The notes under the pieces were generated by a model that worked only from the letters and a program-made list of their open reading frames with translations, did not search any database and was not told where the DNA came from. Positions 7,399 through 11,036 of a DNA stretch of 11,036 nt are shown one piece after another. Position numbers and translations under genes: made by a program. Origin of the DNA: SIG701 sp045123975 (GTDB lineage: Bacteria; Bacillota; Clostridia; Oscillospirales; CAG-272). Numbering within the stretch: position 1 is the first letter of the stretch; the number at the start of each line of letters is the position of its first letter. Location: contig JBGVKV010000023.1 of NCBI GenBank assembly GCA_045123975.1, positions 1 through 11,036 of the forward strand, in the 5' to 3' direction.

Positions 7399-8184
7399 AT
7401 GAATACGATGGAAAAGCGTCGATATAAATTCGGACACAACGTGAATATCCCGATCACCAACGAACATCAGTACCATATGCATAACGAATATGAGCTGTTC
7501 TATTTTTTGGACGGTTCGGCACAGTACCAAATTGAAAATACGATCTATCCACTCTCCCGCGGCGATCTGCTTTTTATTCGCCCGCGTGTTTTCCATTGTC
7601 TTATCCCATTAAAGCAGATCGAACATGACAGATATGTTATACAATTCAAGGAGCAAAGTATTCCCGATCTGCTACGCCCTTCTATATGCGATCTTCCTGC
7701 GGTCTGCAATATATTTAACGGGAGCCATGTACATCGCCAATTTGAGTACGTTAGCCGTATGAAGGAGCGAATCACAAGACCTGAATTTGAGCTTTTGCTG
7801 GATCATTTGCTCGGTGAGGTACTGTTAGAACTAAAATACATACCATTGACTCAACATCACCACCCGGTGTGCGGAAATGAAATGCTTACCGACATCCTTC
7901 GTTTTATCGAGCAGCATCCGAATGTTCCTATGGACATATCATCCATTTCGGAACGGTATTTTGTCAGCCGTTCGTGGCTGGAGCATACCTTCCGCAACCA
8001 AATGGGGATGTCCGTCACACAGTACATTCGAGTAAAAAAGATCCTGTATGCCCAAGCGTTAATTCAAAACGGATTACCGCCTACGCTCGCTGCCCAATAT
8101 TGTAGCTATGATAATTATTCGACGTTCTATCGAAACTACAAAAAAATCCTGCTTCATTCTCCCGAACAGGATCTTCCCCAATGA
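7399..8184 (+). CDS. AraC-family transcriptional regulator with cupin sensor domain
   Basis: This 261-residue cytosolic regulator has an AraC-type cupin sensor at ~15-85 (HMHNEYELFYFLDGSAQYQI, then LSRGDLLFIRPRVFHCL, the usual sugar-pocket signature). The two helix-turn-helix motifs lie at ~163-255: ISSISERYFVSRSWLEHTFRN (180-200) and LAAQYCSYDNYSTFYRNYKK (230-249). The second motif has CSYDN where most members have a glycine-phenylalanine turn, a modest variation. The length matches AraC/XylS regulators of sugar-use genes. ATG 7399 has AGGGAG at 7382-7387, slightly far; the second ATG at 7408 is an alternative start. The gene is divergent from the solute-binding/hydrolase/FAD cluster, with shared inverted repeats between them, so it most likely activates that cluster when a sugar is bound and may regulate itself. 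The ligand is unknown. Confidence 0.9.
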   Translation: MNTMEKRRYKFGHNVNIPITNEHQYHMHNEYELFYFLDGSAQYQIENTIYPLSRGDLLFIRPRVFHCLIPLKQIEHDRYVIQFKEQSIPDLLRPSICDLPAVCNIFNGSHVHRQFEYVSRMKERITRPEFELLLDHLLGEVLLELKYIPLTQHHHPVCGNEMLTDILRFIEQHPNVPMDISSISERYFVSRSWLEHTFRNQMGMSVTQYIRVKKILYAQALIQNGLPPTLAAQYCSYDNYSTFYRNYKKILLHSPEQDLPQ

Positions 8185-8342
8185 TTTTTTCGTATATTCG
8201 TAGATCTTCACGTTGTATTTACAGATCGGATGTAATCCTCCCCGATTTTTGCCTTTCGTCCGTGTCCGGTGTAGCATAGCTCTCGCAGCTGTCAACCGCT
8301 TAAGTGAAAAATTATCGCTGAAAAACGAAATAATCATCGAGA
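8185..8342. other. Intergenic stretch after the AraC-family gene, no gene seen
   Basis: No supported ORF lies here; both strands are rich in stops. A weak 5-bp hairpin, ATCGG (8225-8229) with CCGAT (8242-8246) followed by TTTTTGCCTTT, could end AraC transcription about 40 bases past its stop. Confidence 0.4.
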
Positions 8343-8373
8343 AAGTCAAGTAGCAATACTTGGCTTTTTCTTT
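8343..8373 (+). terminator. Intrinsic terminator downstream of the AraC-family gene
   Basis: A 10-bp stem AAGTCAAGTA / TACTTGGCTT (one G.U) with a GCAA loop is followed by TTTTCTTT. It faces plus, ~160 bases after the AraC stop, and separates that gene from the accessory patch downstream. Confidence 0.8.
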
Positions 8374-8410
8374 ATCCCCACGCAATATTTTTTCGTGTAC
8401 TCACAAAAAA

Positions 8411-8538
8411 CTATACCTCTCGTTGACATCTGCACATCTCACTCGCAATGATCGTGATTCTCTCCCGACCTATGCTCCCCCGACCCTGCCGAAATGGCTC
8501 GCGAACAGCGAAGCTGTTCAGAAAATCGGGAGGTATAG
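8411..8538 (+). promoter_or_regulatory. Possible RBS-sequestering leader structure
   Basis: CTATACCTCTCG (8411-8422) can pair over 12 bp (one G.U) with CGGGAGGTATAG (8527-8538), which contains the ribosome binding site GGGAGG of the ORF starting at 8542. A competing partner, CTCCCGA (8462-8468), pairs with TCGGGAG (8526-8532). A stable GAACAGC-GAA-GCTGTTC hairpin (8503-8519) sits between. TTGACA at 8424-8429 resembles a -35 but lacks a convincing -10. The pairing is seen directly; the function is inferred. Confidence 0.4.
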
Positions 8539-8541
8539 AAA

Positions 8542-8622
8542 ATGAAAACCCAAAACCAAGTAAGAATCACCAACGAAAACGTAAGGATCACCGCTGAAAA
8601 CATCCAGCATATCGGTGAGTGA
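8542..8622 (+). CDS. 26-residue small ORF, same frame as the 121-codon ORF downstream
   Basis: ATG 8542 has a good GGGAGG box (8528-8533, 8-base spacing). The peptide is hydrophilic with an internal repeat (QVRITNEN, then NVRITAEN), so two VRIT units are tandem. It ends at TGA 8620-8622. The next frame, at 8647-9012, is exactly in phase, and the codons between (IALSAIKK) contain no other stop. The two pieces therefore look like one ~155-codon gene split by a single TGA. It may be a nonsense-mutated gene, a leader peptide, or a readthrough product. No known family is recognised. Confidence 0.5.
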   Translation: MKTQNQVRITNENVRITAENIQHIGE

Positions 8623-8664
8623 ATCGCACTGTCTGCTATCAAGAAAATGATGCGATTCGCTCAT
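8615..8664 (+). promoter_or_regulatory. 14-bp stem-loop enclosing an in-frame TGA and a downstream ATG
   Basis: GTGAGTGAATCGCA (8615-8628) pairs with TGCGATTCGCTCAT (8651-8664) through 14 continuous bp with two G.U wobbles and a 22-base loop. The stop TGA (8620-8622) lies in the 5' arm. The next possible start, ATG 8647, lies in the loop, with a second ATG at 8650 at the loop edge. Such an arrangement could couple translation of the two frames or favour readthrough (inference). Confidence 0.5.
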
Positions 8665-9012
8665 CATCCGCGTTCTCTGGACACGCTGTATGTTGGTCTT
8701 GCAGAGGACATTTACGGCAACCGATGCTACAACACGACCTTCTCGGACGGTTACGATCTGGCATCCGAAGTGATCTGCTTCCTTTGCCACTATATGGGTC
8801 ACAATCCGGACGACCTGGCTTGTCAGAATCGTAAAGGTGAGTTACTGACTGTCCGTTTTGCTTGCTACCATCACGCCCTGCGGTACATCGAAAAAGAATA
8901 TCTTTCCGGCTATAAGACCATCAGTGTCGAAGAATGCTCGCCCGCCGATGCCTTTATCGACTTCGAGACCCAGTATGAGATTGAGGATTACACCAAGGAT
9001 GATGCTCATTAA
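8647..9012 (+). CDS. Uncharacterised 121-residue accessory protein
   Basis: The frame ATG 8647 to TAA 9012 encodes a small soluble protein with no signal peptide or membrane segment. It is rich in His, Cys and Tyr (EVICFLCHYMGHN at ~41-53, FACYHHALRYIEKEYL at ~71-86) and has an acidic C-terminus (FETQYEIEDYTKDDAH). The spaced Cys/His residues could bind a metal, but no recognised zinc pattern is present. ATG 8647 has no good ribosome binding site (only AAGAAA), so translation probably depends on the upstream 26-codon frame, which is in phase across one TGA. It is followed directly by a recombinase C-terminal fragment that overlaps its last bases. The style resembles small cargo ORFs of integrative elements, but I do not recognise the family and propose no function. 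Confidence 0.55.
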   Translation: MMRFAHHPRSLDTLYVGLAEDIYGNRCYNTTFSDGYDLASEVICFLCHYMGHNPDDLACQNRKGELLTVRFACYHHALRYIEKEYLSGYKTISVEECSPADAFIDFETQYEIEDYTKDDAH

Positions 9013-9160
9013 CTATCTCGTGAAGGAAATCGTCATGTATGACGGTAAGATCGAAATCTTTTTCCATAAACCTACGCGGAACAGTCCCGATGAAAGTCGG
9101 GGCTGTTTTGTTTATAAGGGGCGGAAGGAAAATTTCGATGTTGAGATATGGATCGTGTGA
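9002..9160 (+). pseudogene. C-terminal fragment of a site-specific (serine-type) recombinase
   Basis: ATG 9002 opens 52 codons: LINYLVKEIVMYDGKIEIFF followed by NSPDESRGCFVYKG. This resembles the extreme C-terminus of large serine recombinases from Firmicute mobile elements, where a strand of the form I-hydrophobic-YDDKIEI-F recurs. Upstream in this frame the sequence is not recombinase-like, so the other several hundred residues are absent and the piece is a remnant joined near 9002-9008. It overlaps the end of the preceding ORF by 11 bases. The family call rests on remembered similarity. Confidence 0.55.
9080..9113 (+). terminator. Hairpin/U-tract inside the recombinase remnant
   Basis: AACAGTCCCGA / TCGGGGCTGTT forms 11 bp (one G.U) with a 6-base loop, followed by TTGTTT. 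It lies inside the remnant frame, which suggests that transcription from the patch stops here. Confidence 0.6.
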
Positions 9161-9243
9161 AACGGGGCGTACAGAGGATTCTGAGGGCACAGAGAGGCAC
9201 TTGGAAACGCCTATAAGCCTTACGGGAATAGGACAAAAAAAGA

Positions 9244-9297
9244 AGAACCTAAGACAAACAACAGGCTATGCCTAGTGTTCGTTTTAGGTTCTTTTTT
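9244..9297. terminator. Bidirectional intrinsic terminator between convergent units
   Basis: AGAACCTAAGACAAAC (9244-9259) pairs with GTTCGTTTTAGGTTCT (9277-9292): 16 positions, one mismatch, one G.U. The loop contains its own AGGC-TAT-GCCT stem. T-run 9292-9297 serves the plus strand, and the A-run at 9234-9240 gives a U-tract on the minus strand. It can therefore end both the accessory patch and the AlbA_2 gene. Confidence 0.78.
9258..9269 (+). repeat. Short direct repeat ACAACAGGCTAT, copy 1
   Basis: The 12-base ACAACAGGCTAT recurs at 9328-9339, exactly 70 bases later. Copy 1 lies in the terminator loop; copy 2 lies just past the 23-bp repeat. Confidence 0.6.
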
Positions 9298-9319
9298 GGC
9301 GGAGATGGGGGAATGCCAT
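9297..9319 (+). repeat. 23-bp direct repeat, left copy
   Basis: The sequence begins TGGCGGAGATGG and ends AATGCCAT. It is identical to 11014-11036 and, like that copy, follows a terminator U-tract directly. Together the copies bound a 1717-bp unit holding one gene. The right copy runs to the window edge, so the true repeat may be longer than 23 bp. Confidence 0.85.
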
Positions 9320-9327
9320 TCATGTAC

Positions 9328-9339
9328 ACAACAGGCTAT
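9328..9339 (+). repeat. Short direct repeat ACAACAGGCTAT, copy 2
   Basis: Identical to 9258-9269. It sits in the loop of a possible 6-bp stem CATGTA (9321-9326) / TACATG near 9355. Confidence 0.55.
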
Positions 9340-9422
9340 CTCCCTTAAATGGATACATGATAGCTCGTTAATCCTTTTGTGTCAATGCTTCGCTTACATT
9401 CGCCCCCACCTGTCCGTTTGAT

Positions 9423-10721
9423 TCAAATTTTACTTGCTCGACGATATTTCGTCCGATTTCCATTCCCAACCTTTACAACCAGTTTCTTTTCCAGCAAAGA
9501 TGCCAAAGTTACAATGATCGTGGTTTGGGACAGTCCCAACATCTTTTGCATTTCACGGCGAGAAAGAATGCAATCTTCCTTCAGCGAAGACAAAACCGAG
9601 TATTCATTTTCTGTTAACGGCGTGTCTTCTTTAGGCAGTTTTTGATTCGTGTTCGGCAACGTAATCTTGAAAGCGTTATCGGAAATTTCGATTAGCGGAG
9701 TCACCTCGTATTCCCTGTAGGTCTCCATAATTTTGGGCATACCTGTTCCATATGCTTCTATTAGGTGCAGGCGATAGAAAACGTCAGCGAGCTTTCGATT
9801 TCTTGTTATGGATACACCCAGCATAATATCGCTCTGGGATATCCCGCGGACCAAGCCGCCGATGGAAACAAACTCGATCCGATTTTCAAATATACTGATC
9901 AGTGTACTCGCCGAGAAACCGTATTCGCGGTGCACAATGGCGTTCAGCAGGGCCTCTCTGATGGCTTCGGTCGGATACGCCCGACTGTCCACTCGGTAAA
10001 GCCCTTCCGTGTGCGCGTGGGTGTGGTTGAACTGATCAATGAACTGGTACGCATCGTTCAGCTGCTTCAGCAAGGAACCGCCAAATTCTCGTCTATCTTT
10101 GAAGACGGTTTTCTGTTCCCCCTCAAAAACGGCGATCTTCAGTGTGTGTGTGCACTGCTCCGAAAGCAAAAGGGCTAAATTCGTGTAGGTCCCATCTTCT
10201 CCGATCAACCCCAAACTTCTTTTCTGGGCTTCTCCAAACGAAATACCCTTGTCATCAAAGACCGTTTCCGCTTCACGGAAAGTCAAGTCCTGCACAAGAG
10301 ACCGCGCCTCCTCGTAACTATCCCCCGCCGTCTCTCGAATCATGGAAAGGATCATACTTTCGGATGCCGGCACAGAGGCTGCTCCCAACCGGACATACAC
10401 GCCCTCGGGACGGATTCCTTTTGACGCCAGATAGTAAGGTCTTGCCATTCCGCGATTTACGGCGACCTTGACTACTGTTTTCCCCTGCAAATTTTCCGCG
10501 GAAATATCACAGAACATAGTCAGATCGGGGCGTATTGCATCCCGAATCACATTCCCAATCCGCAAAATAACATCGTCCGCATCTTCTATACCAAGGGGTT
10601 CACCATTATCGGCAATACCAATATACAAGCTTCCGCCTTCTGTGTTAGCGAAAGCTATGAGAGTTTTTTTGATCTCGTCAACATATTCCCTCTTAAACTC
10701 TGTATTCTTATCTTCGATCAT
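9423..10721 (-). CDS. AlbA_2 (Schlafen-like) DNA-binding / GHKL ATP-binding protein with winged helix
   Basis: The 432-residue soluble protein begins at ATG 10721 with a GGGGG box (10728-10732). Residues ~6-115 form an AlbA_2 (PF04326) domain: TEFKREYVDEIKKTLIAFAN, then TEGGSLYIGIADNGEPLGI (27-45). Residues ~250-345 carry the GHKL-type module often annotated HATPase_c_4: the N-box AIREALLNAIVHREY (253-267), NRIEFVSIGGL (280-290), and RKLADVFYRLHLIEAYGTGM (309-328). Residues ~370-428 are a winged helix (SRREMQKMLGLSQTTIIVTL, then EKKLVVKVGNG). The length and domain order match the family of predicted transcriptional regulators/ATP-binding proteins, which are common in mobile and defence-associated DNA. 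Most members have no proven function, and some AlbA_2 relatives contain RNA-cleaving Schlafen cores. It stands alone, driven by a consensus promoter with overlapping palindromes that suggest self-regulation. A regulatory or defence role is inference. Confidence 0.9.
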   Translation of the reverse strand: MIEDKNTEFKREYVDEIKKTLIAFANTEGGSLYIGIADNGEPLGIEDADDVILRIGNVIRDAIRPDLTMFCDISAENLQGKTVVKVAVNRGMARPYYLASKGIRPEGVYVRLGAASVPASESMILSMIRETAGDSYEEARSLVQDLTFREAETVFDDKGISFGEAQKRSLGLIGEDGTYTNLALLLSEQCTHTLKIAVFEGEQKTVFKDRREFGGSLLKQLNDAYQFIDQFNHTHAHTEGLYRVDSRAYPTEAIREALLNAIVHREYGFSASTLISIFENRIEFVSIGGLVRGISQSDIMLGVSITRNRKLADVFYRLHLIEAYGTGMPKIMETYREYEVTPLIEISDNAFKITLPNTNQKLPKEDTPLTENEYSVLSSLKEDCILSRREMQKMLGLSQTTIIVTLASLLEKKLVVKVGNGNRTKYRRASKI

Positions 10722-10738
10722 TCTATTCCCCCAATCAC

Positions 10739-10758
10739 GTTAATAACGGTTAGTAACG
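10739..10758. promoter_or_regulatory. Tandem GTTANTAAC palindromes in the AlbA_2 gene leader
   Basis: GTTAATAACG (10739-10748) and GTTAGTAACG (10749-10758) are direct repeats with a period of 10. Each holds the odd palindrome GTTA-N-TAAC. A reversed relative, TAACAGTTA (10775-10783), overlaps the -10. The spacing of one helical turn just downstream of the predicted start fits cooperative repressor binding, perhaps by the winged helix of the gene product. Confidence 0.5.
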
Positions 10759-10770
10759 GATTCTGACATT

Positions 10771-10799
10771 ATTATAACAGTTACAAGGGATATTGTCAA
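10771..10799 (-). promoter_or_regulatory. Perfect-consensus sigma-A promoter of the AlbA_2 gene
   Basis: On the minus strand, TTGACA (10794-10799) and TATAAT (10771-10776) match consensus exactly with a 17-base spacer. A start near 10764 gives a ~43-base leader. Such a strong promoter implies that the gene is normally repressed or needs high expression. Confidence 0.88.
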
Positions 10800-10959
10800 T
10801 AGTTTTTTCATTTTTTCACAGCATATAGATCAACGATTTTATGAAACCACGTTTCCAAACAGATCTGATGGTTGTGTGCCGCCAGTAAAAAACGCCACCT
10901 ATCAGATATTTCAAAGAAGAAACAAGTCAGAACTTCACGTCTCACTTTTTCACAAAAGA

Positions 10960-11012
10960 AAAATCCTGACGTGCCAAGTTATCTTGATACATCAGGATTT
11001 TCTTTGGTTTTT
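10960..11012 (+). terminator. Intrinsic terminator preceding the right 23-bp repeat
   Basis: AAAATCCTGA (10960-10969) pairs perfectly with TCAGGATTTT (10992-11001) around a 22-base loop, followed by TCTTTGGTTTTT. It may end an unseen plus-strand transcript. On the minus strand, the A-rich stretch before the stem could also serve a gene to the right. Confidence 0.7.
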
Positions 11013-11013
11013 G

Positions 11014-11036
11014 TGGCGGAGATGGGGGAATGCCAT
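11014..11036 (+). repeat. 23-bp direct repeat, right copy (reaches window edge)
   Basis: Identical to 9297-9319 over all 23 bases and cut by the end of the window. Both copies follow a hairpin and T-rich tail directly. Confidence 0.85.

Larger units (their letters stand above)
10800..11036. other. Gene-free right end with structured plus-strand segment
   Basis: No supported ORF lies between the promoter and the window edge. On the plus strand, ATCTGATGGT (10863-10872) pairs with ACC-T-ATCAGAT (10897-10907) as a bulged 10-bp stem. Further on, AACTTCACGTC (10931-10941) can pair with GACGTGccAAGTT (10968-10980), which lies mostly in the loop of the terminator hairpin. This gives a pseudoknot-like or attenuator-like arrangement. 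No convincing plus-strand promoter is visible. Confidence 0.4.

Noticed and set aside
8074..8385. 103-codon minus-strand frame after the AraC gene
   Set aside because: It overlaps the AraC 3' end and the terminator at 8343-8373, needs a non-ATG start, and has no recognisable domain.
8620..8622. TGA as selenocysteine
   Set aside because: The stem contains the TGA in its arm instead of starting just after it, no SECIS-like apical loop is evident, and no Sec machinery is in view. The protein family is unknown, so Sec is not supported.
9297..9319. Reverse complement of the 23-bp repeat resembles a tRNA 3' end (CATCTCC-G-CCA after a TCCCC arm)
   Set aside because: The T-loop does not fit TTCRANY, and no matching 5' acceptor strand occurs ~70 bases away, so it is not a tRNA gene. 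An attachment-site origin remains possible but unproven.
1..11036. CRISPR array or retron
   Set aside because: No regularly spaced repeats, cas genes or reverse transcriptase motifs (such as YADD) were seen.

Overview
The window looks like Gram-positive Firmicute DNA, probably a gut-type Clostridia (Oscillospirales-like) genome or metagenomic contig. The evidence is strong AGGAGG-type ribosome binding sites, consensus sigma-A promoters, lipoproteins with lipobox cysteines, intrinsic hairpin/U-tract terminators, and family-level resemblance of the proteins. No taxonomic search was possible. Lines sampled by eye suggest about 60% GC in the first ~1.7 kb and about 50% or less afterwards, so the window may join a core segment to acquired DNA.

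Layout. (1) 1-1771, minus strand: an ECF-like sigma factor with a long C-terminal extension (cut by the window edge) lies downstream of thiamine diphosphokinase, with an intrinsic terminator between them. (2) 1871-7135, minus strand: a three-gene cluster. In transcription order it encodes a solute-binding lipoprotein, a 794-residue multidomain lipoprotein with a GH99/GH71-like C-terminal domain, and an FAD-dependent oxidoreductase. It ends at a strong terminator at 1736-1771. A divergent AraC-family regulator (7399-8184, plus) shares a 264-bp AT-rich intergenic region carrying two back-to-back promoters and a triplet of ATAAAAT-type half-sites. The simplest reading is a glycan-responsive binding/processing operon controlled by the AraC protein. 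No ABC permease or ATPase gene is visible. (3) 8343-9297, plus strand: a degenerate accessory patch. It holds a 26-codon ORF, an in-frame TGA buried in a 14-bp stem, a 121-codon unknown ORF in the same frame, and a recombinase C-terminal fragment. (4) 9297-11036: an AlbA_2/Schlafen-type ATP-binding regulator (minus strand) with a perfect-consensus promoter overlapped by GTTANTAAC repeats. An identical 23-bp direct repeat flanks this unit, and each copy directly follows a terminator hairpin.

Points most worth attention: the in-frame TGA/stem arrangement at 8542-9012, the repeat-bounded AlbA_2 unit, and the permease-less glycan locus that pairs a hydrolase-like lipoprotein with an FAD oxidoreductase. 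None of these is established as a new system from sequence alone.
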